DNA of 64,000 nucleotides from Amycolatopsis nivea. Lineage in GTDB: Bacteria; Actinomycetota; Actinomycetes; Mycobacteriales; Pseudonocardiaceae. A program made the translations under genes and the position numbers. The notes under the pieces were generated by a model. The model did not search any database. It was not told where the DNA came from and saw nothing but the letters and a program-made list of their open reading frames with translations. This document shows, in pieces, positions 9,200 to 17,937 of the stretch. Position 1 is the first letter of the stretch; every line of letters begins with the position of its first letter. The stretch covers positions 1-64,000 of the forward strand of contig NZ_SDLT01000029.1 in assembly GCF_004522235.1 (NCBI RefSeq). Direction: 5' to 3'.

Positions 9200-9588
9200 T
9201 GTCCGAAGTGGACTGGGAAGCTCTGCGGGCGGCGGCGGTTTCGGCTGCTTCGCACGCTTACGCGCCTTATTCGGGACTGCACGTCGGCGTCGCGGCCATT
9301 GTGGATGATGGTCGGCAGGTGACCGGCTGCAACGTCGAAAACGCTTCGTACGGCTTGGGTTTGTGCGCTGAGTGCACAATGGCCGGACAATTGCGACTGT
9401 CCGGCGGCGGTCGTTTGGTCGCGGTCGCTTGCCGCAGTGGCTCGGGTGAGCTGTTGATGCCTTGTGGACGGTGCCGCCAGATTCTGTTCGAACTCGGCGG
9501 ATCCTCTTGCCTGGTCGACACTCCGCGCGGGGTGCTGCCGATGTCGGAGGTGCTGCCGGACGCGTTCGGTCCGGAGGACCTGCCGTGA
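9199..9588 (+). CDS. cdd: Cytidine deaminase
   Basis: A 129-residue homotetramer-type cytidine deaminase converting cytidine and deoxycytidine to uridine and deoxyuridine. The zinc site is visible as NVENASYGLGLCAEC (Cys and catalytic Glu) and PCGRCRQ (two Cys). The substrate loop YAPYSGLHVG is present. The ATG overlaps the permease stop by one base and the 3' end overlaps deoA by four, placing it inside the uptake operon. Incoming cytidine is therefore probably deaminated directly. The length is typical. Confidence 0.96.
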   Translation: MSEVDWEALRAAAVSAASHAYAPYSGLHVGVAAIVDDGRQVTGCNVENASYGLGLCAECTMAGQLRLSGGGRLVAVACRSGSGELLMPCGRCRQILFELGGSSCLVDTPRGVLPMSEVLPDAFGPEDLP

Positions 9589-10859
9589 CTTTCACCGCGG
9601 TAGACGTCATCCGGACCAAGCGCGACGGCGGACGGCTGAGCGACGAACAGATCGACTGGGTCGTCGACGCGTACACCCGCGGAGCGGTCGCGGAAGAGCA
9701 GATGGCCGCGCTGGCCATGGCGATTTTCTTGCGTGGCATGGACGACGGCGAGATCGCGCGCTGGACCGGCGCGATGATCGACTCGGGCTCGCGGCTGTCG
9801 CTGGACGTCGCGCGCCCGACCGTGGACAAGCACTCGACCGGCGGGGTCGGCGACAAGATCACCTTGCCGCTGGCTCCGCTGGTCGCCGCGTGCGGTGCCG
9901 CGGTGCCGCAGCTGTCCGGCCGCGGGCTCGGGCACACCGGCGGGACGCTGGACAAACTGGAGTCGATTCCCGGCTGGCGGGCGGCGTTGTCTTTGGACGA
10001 GATCGCGGCGCAGCTGAACTCGGTCGGCGCGGTGGTCTGCGCGGCGACCGAGGGCTTGGCTCCGGCGGACAAGAAGCTGTACGCGCTGCGGGATGTCACG
10101 TCGACGGTCGAGTCGGTGCCGTTGATCGCCAGCTCGATCATGAGCAAGAAGATCGCCGAGGGCGCTTCGGGGCTGGTGCTGGACGTGAAGGCTGGGTCCG
10201 GGGCGTTCATGAAGACCGTGCCGGAGGCGCAGCTGCTGGCGCGGACGCTCGTGGACATCGGCACGGCGCACGGGGTGGCTTGCACGGCGTTGATCACCGA
10301 CATGAGCACGCCGCTCGGCCGAGCGGTCGGCAATGCGGTCGAGGTCGCCGAGGCAGTCGAGGTTCTGCGCGGCGGCGGCCCGGCTGACGTGGTCTCGCTG
10401 ACGGTGGCACTGGCTCGGGAAATGCTTGCTTTGGCGGGGATTTCCGTGGATCCGGCCGAGGTGCTGGCGTCCGGGGAGGCTTACGAGGTGTGGGCTCGGA
10501 TGATCACCGCCCAGGGCGGGGATCCTTCGGCTGCCTTGCCGCGGCCTTCTACGGTGCGCATCGTCCCGGCACCTGCTTCGGGGGTGCTGACTTCGCTGGA
10601 CGCCTACGCCGTGGGTGTCGCGGCTTGGCGGCTTGGAGCTGGCCGGGCACGAAAGGAAGACCCGGTGCAGGCCGCGGCGGGGATCTTGTGCCACGCGAAG
10701 CCGGGTGACGAGGTGGTGGAGGGGGAGCCGTTGCTGGAACTGCACACGGACACCCCGGACGCGATCCCGGCGGCCCTGGCCGCGCTGGAAGGCGGGTTCG
10801 AGGTGGGAGCGGAGGCTCCTGCTGAGCGGGGGATCGTGCTGGAGACGGTTCGGCCCTGA
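9585..10859 (+). CDS. deoA: Thymidine (pyrimidine-nucleoside) phosphorylase
   Basis: A 424-residue enzyme splitting thymidine, deoxyuridine or uridine with phosphate into base and (deoxy)ribose-1-phosphate. The start is the GTG at 9585, overlapping the cdd stop (GTGA). The family signature SGRGLGHTGGTLDKLES is intact near residues 113-129, and the phosphate site KHSTGGVGDK is present. The C-terminal domain is the usual beta-hammerhead (GILCHAKPGDEVVEGEPLLEL). It is the last gene of the operon, and its sugar phosphate feeds the deoC branch elsewhere in the window. Confidence 0.95.
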   Translation: MTFTAVDVIRTKRDGGRLSDEQIDWVVDAYTRGAVAEEQMAALAMAIFLRGMDDGEIARWTGAMIDSGSRLSLDVARPTVDKHSTGGVGDKITLPLAPLVAACGAAVPQLSGRGLGHTGGTLDKLESIPGWRAALSLDEIAAQLNSVGAVVCAATEGLAPADKKLYALRDVTSTVESVPLIASSIMSKKIAEGASGLVLDVKAGSGAFMKTVPEAQLLARTLVDIGTAHGVACTALITDMSTPLGRAVGNAVEVAEAVEVLRGGGPADVVSLTVALAREMLALAGISVDPAEVLASGEAYEVWARMITAQGGDPSAALPRPSTVRIVPAPASGVLTSLDAYAVGVAAWRLGAGRARKEDPVQAAAGILCHAKPGDEVVEGEPLLELHTDTPDAIPAALAALEGGFEVGAEAPAERGIVLETVRP

Positions 10860-10953
10860 GGGTTTGCTTTCTCGTGGTTCCTGATCGACGGGCTGCGGTC
10901 GCCGGGCGTGGCCCATCGATCGCCCGCAGAGGGTGCCGACCGGCAGTCCCGGC

Positions 10954-11333
10954 GTGCTCGTCGGTCTGGATCAAGGGACGGGCGAGCAGCACGCGGTTGT
11001 CTTGGACTCGGGCGGGAAGCGGCTGCATGCCGGGCCGCTCCCAACAGCGAACCGGAGCTATGGACGCTGTCGCGCACGGACCGCATCAGTAGCCCTAAAC
11101 GCCGGGATTGCCGAGACTCACGCTCCCCGTAGGGGCGCGGACACAGTCTGCCGCGCCGGGCGACAGCCTGAAAGATCGTGCTCCAGCAAAGTAAACAGGT
11201 CGCCGCCGAGACTCGATGAGCACCCTTTGCCGCGCTCATCTGCCTTGCCCGACGGCGCTGCGACCTCTACGCCATGCTCCGCAACGGCGCCCACTGCCAG
11301 CACTCGGAACCAGGTCCAGCCACCGCGGCTTGA
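10954..11333 (+). pseudogene. Decayed IS110-type transposase remnant
   Basis: Two separated pieces of an IS110/IS116/IS902-type transposase remain. The 5' piece (from GTG 10954) reads VLVGLDQGTGEQHAVVLDSG then GKRLHAGPLP, resembling the DEDD-domain N-terminus. Near 11042 the match slips one frame to PNSEPELWTL. The 3' piece (about 11229-11333) reads FAALICLARRRCDLYAMLRN then GAHC and ends at TGA 11331, like the C-terminus of such transposases. The middle third is missing. No terminal repeats are recognisable, as is usual for this family. The rest of the 10860-11441 gap holds nothing else I can identify except the hairpin at 11396. Confidence 0.65.
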
Positions 11334-11395
11334 CAGCCGTACAGCGACATCCTCTAGAGGGCGGGCTCGGTCGCGGCTAGTGACACTGAAACGAC

Positions 11396-11429
11396 GAAGC
11401 CCCCGTCCAGAACTCTGGACGGGGGCTTC
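11396..11429 (-). terminator. Perfect 15-bp hairpin downstream of the coiled-coil gene
   Basis: GAAGCCCCCGTCCAG (11396-11410) and its exact complement (11415-11429) flank an AACT loop. It begins 12 bases beyond the stop of the minus-strand gene at 11442, the usual place for an intrinsic terminator. The following minus-strand bases (GTCGTTTCAG) hold only a weak U tract. Confidence 0.8.
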
Positions 11430-11441
11430 GGTCACTCAAGC

Positions 11442-12533
11442 TCAGTCAGTCGACTCGTCCGAGTCGCCGCCAGCCTTTGCCTTCGCGTCGGCGGCCTTGG
11501 GCGACCGGCCGTTGCGCGAGCTGCGGCGCGGCTGGCGCGGGGCGGGCGGCGGCGGGGCGATCTGCTGCACCGCCGGTCCGCCGCCGAGCATCAGCTCCGC
11601 GAACGTCGCCATCGCTTCGTCCAGCTGGCCGCCGATGCGGCGCACCGATTCGTCGTTGCTGCGGCGCACCAGCGAGTCGACCGCGTCGGTGTCCGGCTGC
11701 TTCGACAGCGTGCCTTCGACCTTCGACAGGCCGCTGCGGACCGAGCCGTCCAGGTCGCCGATGCGGCCGGTGACGTCGTCCTCGACCTTGTCGATGCGGC
11801 TGGACAGGTCGTCGAGACGCTGGGTGATCGTTTCGAGCTTCGTGCCCACCGAGTCGAGGCGTGCGGCCGGGTCGATCATCTCGCCGGTGTCGGAGACGGC
11901 GCTCTTCAGCGCGTCGGTCGCGGCGCCGATACGTTCCTTCGTCGCGCGGTCCAGTTCGTCGACGCGCGAGCGCAGTTCCTGGTCCGTGGTCTCGATCCGC
12001 TCGCGCAGCGACGTCTCGGCCATCTCGATCCGGTCGCGGATCGGGCCCTGCGTGGCCTGCGGCAGCGACTCCAGCTTGGCGTCCTGCTTGTCCAGGTGCC
12101 CGCCCAGCTCGTCGAGCCTGCGGTGGATGTTCTGCAGCTTGTCCTCGAGCCCGTCCATCCGGCCCGCGACGCCCTCGAACCGCGCCGCCACGCCGTCGAG
12201 GCGGCCGTCGAGCTGGGCGAAGGGCTTCGCCAGCTTGTCGACGATGCTCTCCACCGCGTGCGTGAGCGCGGCGATCGCGTTGTCCTGCGACTCCAGCCGC
12301 GTCATCGCCTCGTCGAGGCGCTCCGCCAGCACCCCGACCTCGGTCCGGTCCGGCAGTTCCGACAGCCGCTTGCGCACCGCGCCGAGGGAGTCCACCGGGG
12401 CGAGCCGGGCGTAGATGTCGTCGAGCGCGTCGAAGATCTGCTGCTGCTCGCTCTCACGAACCTCGGCCGCGCGCACCAGCATGTTGCGCATCCGGTCGAA
12501 CGACGGAGCGGCAATGTGGTTGTCAGTGGTCAC
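11442..12533 (-). CDS. Coiled-coil protein of unknown function
   Basis: A 363-residue hydrophilic protein with no catalytic motif. From about residue 20 to 300 it has near-continuous heptad character with repeated blocks such as LDGRLDGVAARFEGVAGRMD and LDDLSSRIDKVEDDVTGRIG, predicting a long coiled coil. The tail is Pro-rich (APPPPAPRQP), then basic with SRNGRSPK, and ends in an acidic DSDESTD. There is no signal peptide or membrane segment. It is monocistronic, with a terminator behind it and add divergent in front. A structural or chromosome/cell-envelope organising role is possible but unsupported. The opposite strand is open for most of its length but is shadow. Confidence 0.85.
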   Translation of the reverse strand: MTTDNHIAAPSFDRMRNMLVRAAEVRESEQQQIFDALDDIYARLAPVDSLGAVRKRLSELPDRTEVGVLAERLDEAMTRLESQDNAIAALTHAVESIVDKLAKPFAQLDGRLDGVAARFEGVAGRMDGLEDKLQNIHRRLDELGGHLDKQDAKLESLPQATQGPIRDRIEMAETSLRERIETTDQELRSRVDELDRATKERIGAATDALKSAVSDTGEMIDPAARLDSVGTKLETITQRLDDLSSRIDKVEDDVTGRIGDLDGSVRSGLSKVEGTLSKQPDTDAVDSLVRRSNDESVRRIGGQLDEAMATFAELMLGGGPAVQQIAPPPPAPRQPRRSSRNGRSPKAADAKAKAGGDSDESTD

Positions 12534-12745
12534 TGCGGTGTCCTTCGTCGGCGGGGAAAAATGGAAGGGACTGACCCGAGCTTATCGATGAAGAAAATTG
12601 CTGTGCGTATGGCCCCCGGGGAACGCGGATAACGACCGTGCCACCCGGATGGCCGATTCCTTGCGCACAGTGCTGAGCAGAGGGTTGTTCCGGTGCTCTC
12701 GGTTACGGCCAGGTAGGGGAATGACAGCGAGGCTACCGTTGGAGC

Positions 12746-13837
12746 ATGTCGGACGTAACCCCGCTGAGCGCGGAGATCCTGCGCCGCGCCCCCAAGGTCC
12801 TGCTCCACGATCACCTCGACGGCGGCTTGCGGCCGGGCACGGTCGCCGAACTCGCCGAGGATCTCGGCTACCGGGACCTTCCCGCGACGGATCCGGACGA
12901 GCTGGGCCGCTGGTTCCGCGCCGCGGCGGACTCCGGTTCACTGGTGTCGTACCTCGAAACGTTCGCCCACACGTGTGGTGTCATGCAAACGGAGGAAGCC
13001 CTGGTCAGGGTTGCCGCCGAAGCGGTCGAGGACCTGGCCGCGGACGGGGTCGTCTACGCCGAGCTGCGGTACGCGCCGGAGCTGTTCGTGGAACGCGGGC
13101 TGTCACTCGATGCAGTGGTTGAGGCCGTCCAGGCGGGCTTCGCCGAAGGGATGCGGAGGGTAGCCGCGGGCGGCGGCCGGATCCGGGTGCGGACGCTGTT
13201 GTGCGGCATGCGCCAGCACGCCCGCGCGCTCGAGATCGCCGAACTCGCGGTGCGCTACCGCGACGCTGGGGTGGCCGGATTCGACATCGCCGGACCGGAG
13301 AACGGATTCCCGCCTACCCGCAATCTGGACGCATTCGACTATTTGCGCCGGAACAATGCACACTTCACTATTCATGCCGGCGAAGCGTTCGGACTTCCGT
13401 CGATCGGCGAGGCAATCCAGTACTGCGGCGCGGAACGGCTCGGGCACGGCGTGCGGATCGTCGACGACATCACCGCCGACGCCGACGGAAATGTCCATCT
13501 TGGACGGTTGGCCTCCTACGTCCGGGACCGGCGGATCCCGCTGGAGATCTGTCCCTCGTCGAATGTCCAGACCGGAACCGTGCCGTCGCTGGCCGAGCAT
13601 CCCATCGGCCTGCTCGCCCGGCTGCGCTTCCGCGTCACCGTCAACACCGACAACCGGCTGATGAGCGGCTGCACGATGACCAGTGAATTCGCCGCGCTGG
13701 CCGAGACGTTCGGCTTCGGCCTCGACGACTTCCGCTGGTTCACGATCAACGCCATGAAATCCGCGTTCCTCGATTTCGACGAGCGGCTCGAGTTGATCGA
13801 GAACGTCGTCAAACCCGGGTACGCGGCGCTCGGCTGA
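12746..13837 (+). CDS. add: Adenosine deaminase
   Basis: A 363-residue metal-dependent enzyme converting adenosine and deoxyadenosine to inosine and deoxyinosine. Zinc and catalytic residues are in place: His21 and His23 (HDHLDG), His210-Ala-Gly-Glu213, His234 (RLGHGVRI) and Asp302 (VNTDNRLMS, the actinobacterial variant of the TDDP motif). It has its own promoter region, divergent from the coiled-coil gene, and is not in the pyrimidine operon. Its inosine product is a substrate for the phosphorylase at 62165-62950. Confidence 0.96.
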   Translation: MSDVTPLSAEILRRAPKVLLHDHLDGGLRPGTVAELAEDLGYRDLPATDPDELGRWFRAAADSGSLVSYLETFAHTCGVMQTEEALVRVAAEAVEDLAADGVVYAELRYAPELFVERGLSLDAVVEAVQAGFAEGMRRVAAGGGRIRVRTLLCGMRQHARALEIAELAVRYRDAGVAGFDIAGPENGFPPTRNLDAFDYLRRNNAHFTIHAGEAFGLPSIGEAIQYCGAERLGHGVRIVDDITADADGNVHLGRLASYVRDRRIPLEICPSSNVQTGTVPSLAEHPIGLLARLRFRVTVNTDNRLMSGCTMTSEFAALAETFGFGLDDFRWFTINAMKSAFLDFDERLELIENVVKPGYAALG

Positions 13838-13931
13838 ATCCCGGCTCCGGAGACGCACTGGCCGCGGCCGCCCGGAAAGGCGGTTGCGTTCGTTAGCCAT
13901 GCCAACTATCGTTCACTATGTAAGACATAAT

Positions 13932-13946
13932 TCTCAAAATATGAGA
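13932..13946. promoter_or_regulatory. Small AT-rich inverted repeat before the MFS gene
   Basis: TCTCA (13932-13936) and TGAGA (13942-13946) flank AAATA. The island from 13905 to 13945 is strikingly AT-rich for this genome and ends three bases before the GTG start. It is plausibly a promoter/operator; there is little room for a leader. Confidence 0.4.
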
Positions 13947-13948
13947 CG

Positions 13949-15166
13949 GTGGACGGAATGGCGCAGGTCGAGGTGGGGGAGCAGGTGCGGGAAAAAGGCA
14001 GCTCGCGGCGGTGGCTGATTCTCGCGCTCGGCCTCGCCGCGCAGACCGCCAGCTGCTCGTTCCTTTACGGGCTCCCGTTTCTCGTGCCCGCCATGCGCGA
14101 GGCCGACCATCTGACGCTGGCGCAGGCGGGCACGGTCGTCGCGGCCCCGAGCATCGGCCTGCTGCTCACGCTCATCGCCTGGGGCGCGGCTGCGGACCGT
14201 TACGGCGAGCGCCTCATCATGGCGCTGGGCCTGGGCATTTCGGGGTTACTCCTCGTGTACGCCGCCCTGTGGCACCACCCGGTCGGACTTCTCTTTGGAG
14301 TGTTTCTCGTAGCCGGTGCGTGCACGGCTTCGGTGAACGCGGCGAGCGGCCGGGTCGTGATGGGCTGGTTCGCCAAATCCGAGCGCGGCGTCGCGATGGG
14401 GATCCGGCAGACGGCGCAGCCGCTGGGGGTCGGGGTGGCCGCGCTAGGGCTGCCGCCGCTGGCCGCGCTGTGGGGGTTCCAGGCGGCGATGCTCCTGCCG
14501 GCCGTGCTGGCGGTCGGCGTGGCGCTGTTGGTTGCGCTGTTCGTCGTGGACCCGCCGCGGCCGCCGCGTGCGGCGAAGGGGGAGCGGCCGCCGTCGCCGT
14601 ACCGCAAGCCGTGGCTGTGGCGAGTGCACGCCGCGAGCGCGCTCTTGGTGGTGCCGCAGTTCGCGGTGTCCGCGTTCGCGCCGGTGTATCTGGTGTCGCA
14701 GCATCAATGGACCGCCGCGCAGGCCGGGGTTTTCGTCGCGGTCGCTCAGGTGCTCGGCGCGCTCGGGCGGCTGGCGTCGGGGTATTGGTCGGACCGGGTC
14801 GGCAGCCGGCTGCGGCCGATGCGCCAGCTCGCTGTCGCCAGCGTGGTCGTGATGCTGCTGGTCGCGGTCGGGGACGCGACTTGGCTGTGGCTGGTGCTGG
14901 CCGCGCTGGTGCTGGCGGCGGTGATCACAGTGGCGGACAACGGTCTCGGCTTCACCGCGTCGGCCGAGCTGGCCGGGGTCGCGTGGTCCGGCCGCGCGAT
15001 GGGGACGCAGAACACCGCGCAGAACATCGCCGCGTCGGCGACCCCGCCGTTGCTGGGTCTGGTGATCGGGGACAGCCGGTATGCGCTGGCGTACTGCGTG
15101 GCGGCGATTTTCCCGCTGCTGGCAATAGGTCTGGTTCCGGTGCGGGCAGAGTCCGAAAAGGACTAA
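13949..15166 (+). CDS. MFS transporter
   Basis: A 405-residue major facilitator with about twelve helices. The loop 2-3 signature appears as GAAADRYGERLIM, and the equivalent in the second half is SGYWSDRVGSRLRPM. The charged cytoplasmic loop between halves (DPPRPPRAAKGERPPSPYRK, about residues 191-210) is normal. The substrate cannot be read from sequence. The start is the GTG at 13949 or the ATG at 13958; neither has a strong Shine-Dalgarno sequence. The stop overlaps the convergent TetR stop by three bases. A drug or metabolite exporter is the usual reading. Confidence 0.88.
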   Translation: MDGMAQVEVGEQVREKGSSRRWLILALGLAAQTASCSFLYGLPFLVPAMREADHLTLAQAGTVVAAPSIGLLLTLIAWGAAADRYGERLIMALGLGISGLLLVYAALWHHPVGLLFGVFLVAGACTASVNAASGRVVMGWFAKSERGVAMGIRQTAQPLGVGVAALGLPPLAALWGFQAAMLLPAVLAVGVALLVALFVVDPPRPPRAAKGERPPSPYRKPWLWRVHAASALLVVPQFAVSAFAPVYLVSQHQWTAAQAGVFVAVAQVLGALGRLASGYWSDRVGSRLRPMRQLAVASVVVMLLVAVGDATWLWLVLAALVLAAVITVADNGLGFTASAELAGVAWSGRAMGTQNTAQNIAASATPPLLGLVIGDSRYALAYCVAAIFPLLAIGLVPVRAESEKD

Positions 15167-15717
15167 GCGCGCAGGCCGTCGAGAAAGAACGCTAAGTGCC
15201 GTCGCCAGGTTTCGGGTGATTCGCGGATCAACGGCGACATCGCGGACATCAGCGGCGCGAGATCCGCGGGTGCGAAATCGGCGCGCAGCTGACCGGATTC
15301 CTTTGCCCGGTCGATAATCCGCGCGGCGTGCTCGAAACCGGCGGCGCATGCCTCCAGTACGGCCGGGCTGAGCGGCAGTCGCCGGGCGAGGGCGTCGCTG
15401 AGGCCGTGATCCTTGGCCTGCAAGGCAAACAGGCCGTCGAGGAATCCGGTGAAGCCCTGCCACGGGTCCGGCTCCGCCAACGCCTGCGTTGCCAGCTCGT
15501 CCAGCGCCGCGATTTGCGCGGGCAGGATCGCGTCGACAAACGCGTCTCGGGTCGGGAAGTGCGCGTACAGGGTGCCGATGCTGACCCCGGCGCTGCGGGC
15601 GATCTGCTCCAGCGGCGCGTCGAGGCCGTGCTCGCCGAACGCGCGCGTCGCGGCGGCCAGCAGTTTGTCGCGGTTGCGGGCGGCGTCCGCGCGCAACGGC
15701 TTCGATCCGGTGGCCAT
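15163..15717 (-). CDS. TetR-family repressor (probably of the adjacent SDR gene)
   Basis: A 184-residue TetR protein. The N-terminal helix-turn-helix (LEQIARSAGVSIGTLYAHFP, about residues 32-51) is canonical; the C-terminal ligand domain is diverse. I start at the ATG at 15717 (MATGSK); ATG 15726 adds three residues. Two copies of a TCGAGG-type inverted repeat lie in the 103-base gap to the divergent SDR gene, so it probably represses itself and that gene. Confidence 0.9.
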   Translation of the reverse strand: MATGSKPLRADAARNRDKLLAAATRAFGEHGLDAPLEQIARSAGVSIGTLYAHFPTRDAFVDAILPAQIAALDELATQALAEPDPWQGFTGFLDGLFALQAKDHGLSDALARRLPLSPAVLEACAAGFEHAARIIDRAKESGQLRADFAPADLAPLMSAMSPLIRESPETWRRHLAFFLDGLRA

Positions 15718-15735
15718 GGGTCCCATCGTACAAAG

Positions 15736-15793
15736 TCGAGGCTGCCCTCGGGTTTTGTGGTAGCTTGGCGAACGAAGTCGAGGGCACCCTCGA
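15736..15793. promoter_or_regulatory. Paired TetR operators between regulator and SDR
   Basis: TCGAGGG-CA-CCCTCGA (15778-15793) is an inverted repeat with seven-base arms. A second, slightly diverged copy, TCGAGGCTGCCCTCGG, lies at 15736-15751. The copies are 42 bases apart (four helical turns), and an AT-richer TTTTGTGGTAGCTT segment between them may hold the promoters. Confidence 0.8.
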
Positions 15794-15820
15794 TTTATCC
15801 CTGGGGAAGGAAGCCAAGCC

Positions 15821-16525
15821 ATGACCGCTCGCCCGACCGCTGTCGTTCTCGGAGCCGGACCCGGCCTCGGAATGTCGATGGCCCGCCGGTTCTCCGAGGA
15901 GGGATACAACGTCGCGCTCGTTTCGCGTACCGCTGAGCGGCACCCGGCTTACCTGGCCGAGCTCGACAACGCCGAAGCGTTCGTCGGCGACGTCCGGAAC
16001 GGCATCAGCGCGACACTCGACGAAATCACCGAACGGTTCGGCGGTATCGACGTCGCTTACTACGGCCCGGCCGCGATCGAACCGGACAGCTTCCCCACGG
16101 ACATCACCGACGCGACCGTCGAAGCTGTCGAGAAGGCGATGAGCTGGGTGTATCCGGCGGTCGAGGTGGTCGGCAAACTGCTGCCGGGCATGCTGGAGCG
16201 CGGCAGCGGCGGATTCCTGTTCGCCGGCGGGCTCAGCGCGGTGCGGCCGATGCCCGCGCTCGGCGCGCTCGCGCTGTCGTCAGCGGCGCTGCGGAACTAC
16301 GCGCGGACGCTGCACGAGGGGCTGGCCGGGACCGGCGTGTACGCGGGCAGCCTGATCATCGGCGGTCTGGTCGAACGCGGCGACATTCACCGGATGGTCG
16401 TCGCACAGCGGGAAAAATACGGCGACGCCGGCGGCCACACCCTGGATCCGGATGCGATCGCCGGCGTCGCCTGGAAGATGTTCTCCGCCGGTGACTCGGC
16501 CGAGAGCGTGTTCGACGCCCTCTAG
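15821..16525 (+). CDS. Atypical short-chain dehydrogenase/reductase-fold protein
   Basis: A 234-residue Rossmann protein. The dinucleotide site GAGPGLGMSMARRF (residues 11-24) and the strand/loop SRTAERHP are clear. Where classical SDRs have Ser and YxxxK, this protein reads LSAVRPMPALGALALSSAAL. The Ser may be present but the Tyr/Lys pair is gone, so it may not be a classical oxidoreductase. GGAAGGAAG precedes the ATG. It is divergent from the TetR gene and shares the operators, suggesting induction by a small molecule. Function unknown. Confidence 0.85.
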   Translation: MTARPTAVVLGAGPGLGMSMARRFSEEGYNVALVSRTAERHPAYLAELDNAEAFVGDVRNGISATLDEITERFGGIDVAYYGPAAIEPDSFPTDITDATVEAVEKAMSWVYPAVEVVGKLLPGMLERGSGGFLFAGGLSAVRPMPALGALALSSAALRNYARTLHEGLAGTGVYAGSLIIGGLVERGDIHRMVVAQREKYGDAGGHTLDPDAIAGVAWKMFSAGDSAESVFDAL

Positions 16526-16530
16526 CAGGT

Positions 16531-17784
16531 TCAGACCACCGTGAGGCGGTTCTCGAAGTCCTCGACCAGCTTGCGCCAGGCGCTCTGCTCGGTGTCGAAC
16601 GGAGCGCTCGGCTCGAGCCGGCTCGGGTCCGGCCGCAGCACGAACGACACCAGCCAGCCGAGGCTTTCGTTGGCCGCCAGCGCGGTTTCGACGGTGTCGT
16701 CGCCCGCCCATTCGGCCGCGTCGGTGATCAGCTCGACGGCCAGTTCCAGCTGGGTCGGGTCGATCGACTCCGGGCCCTCGGCGATGTCCTCGTCGAGACC
16801 GGGGAACACGTAGGTGTTGTCGGTGTCGACCTCGATCTCGAGCTCGTCGGCCGCCGCCTTCTCGCGCACCTCGTCCCAAGTGGACACGCTCGCGAGGTCG
16901 GTGTCGGCGAGCTCGTCGCCCGCCTTGATCGCCTTGAGCAGCGCCTTGGGCGAGCTGAACACGTCGATCTCGCCCTCGTTGCCGAGGAACACCGGCTTGT
17001 CGTCGAGGTAGCAGCGCAGCGTGTAGTACTCCGCGCCGGAGGTGACGATCTTGATCGGGTCGATGCCGACCTCGCCCCAGAAGCCGACCGGTTCGTCCTC
17101 GGCGTCCTCGTCCTCGGCGTCGACCGCTTCGAGGTCCTCCGGACCGCCGTCCTCTTCACCGGCCTCCGCCTCGGCGGACTCCTCGTGGAAGGCGGCCAGC
17201 TCTTCGGCGGTCTGCTCCAGCACCGCGGCGTCGACGTCCGGCACGGTCACCAGGTTGTCGATCGCGTCGAGCACGGTGTCCCACTTCTCGGAGACCGCCT
17301 TCGACAGGTCGTTCCACAGCGCTTCGCCCTCGCGCCCGGTGAACGGCAGCCGGCCCTGCTCCAGCAGCGAGAAGCCCTCGTAGGCGTCGAGCACCTCGTG
17401 CACCTCGTCGAGCTCGCACACGTCGGCGAGCGAACGGACGATGCCGACGATCTCGGCCAGCTCGCCGATCGTCCACGAGTCCGGCTCCTCGGCGACCAGC
17501 TCGGGCACGCCGACGAGGTCGTAGGAGTGGTCGTCGTCGGGGATCAGCTCGGGCACGTTCAGTGCGGGCACCGCGTCCCACGCCGGGTGGTCGAGCAGGT
17601 CGTGCTGCTCGGCCGTGCGCACGAAAGCGGCCAGGTGCGCGGCGTCCGGGAAGGCGTACAGGTCGTCCTCGTCGCCGAGGAACGCTTCCCACTCCTCGCC
17701 GTCCTCCCGCCACCGCGGGGCCCAGAGGGTGACCACGTCGCCCTGCGGCAGCCCGAGCTCGATCGGGATGATGTCCTGTGCCAT
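16531..17784 (-). CDS. Large acidic protein of unknown function
   Basis: A 417-residue, strongly acidic soluble protein; I do not recognise a domain with known activity. It seems to have two related halves separated by an acidic linker at about residues 208-232 (EEDGGPEDLEAVDAEDEDAE). Each half has a strand pattern with an aromatic start (VVTLWAPRWREDGEEWEAFL; AEYYTLRCYLDDKPVFLGNE), then a 'DLYAFPDAAHLAAFV' or 'DVFSSPKALLKAIK' segment, so an internal duplication is likely. There is no signal peptide or membrane segment. It is convergent with the SDR gene and divergent from the helicase. Confidence 0.85.
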   Translation of the reverse strand: MAQDIIPIELGLPQGDVVTLWAPRWREDGEEWEAFLGDEDDLYAFPDAAHLAAFVRTAEQHDLLDHPAWDAVPALNVPELIPDDDHSYDLVGVPELVAEEPDSWTIGELAEIVGIVRSLADVCELDEVHEVLDAYEGFSLLEQGRLPFTGREGEALWNDLSKAVSEKWDTVLDAIDNLVTVPDVDAAVLEQTAEELAAFHEESAEAEAGEEDGGPEDLEAVDAEDEDAEDEPVGFWGEVGIDPIKIVTSGAEYYTLRCYLDDKPVFLGNEGEIDVFSSPKALLKAIKAGDELADTDLASVSTWDEVREKAAADELEIEVDTDNTYVFPGLDEDIAEGPESIDPTQLELAVELITDAAEWAGDDTVETALAANESLGWLVSFVLRPDPSRLEPSAPFDTEQSAWRKLVEDFENRLTVV

Positions 17785-17937
17785 TGCCGAATCCTCCGCG
17801 AGTACCGCCCGTGTGCGCGCCCGCCTGTCCGTTCCCCTCCGGCAGCGCGCGGTACCGGAAGCCTACGGGTTAGGGCAAGCACCCGCGATCTCCCCTGCAC
17901 CTGCGGGCGGGGCCGGGATGGCACGATGGGTGCCACG

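Noticed and set aside
10933-12414. Plus-strand frame of nearly 500 codons crossing the IS relic and the coiled-coil gene
   Set aside because: Only its first 40 codons resemble a transposase; the rest is Ser/Arg-rich antisense of the coiled-coil gene, whose heptad pattern and terminator are convincing.
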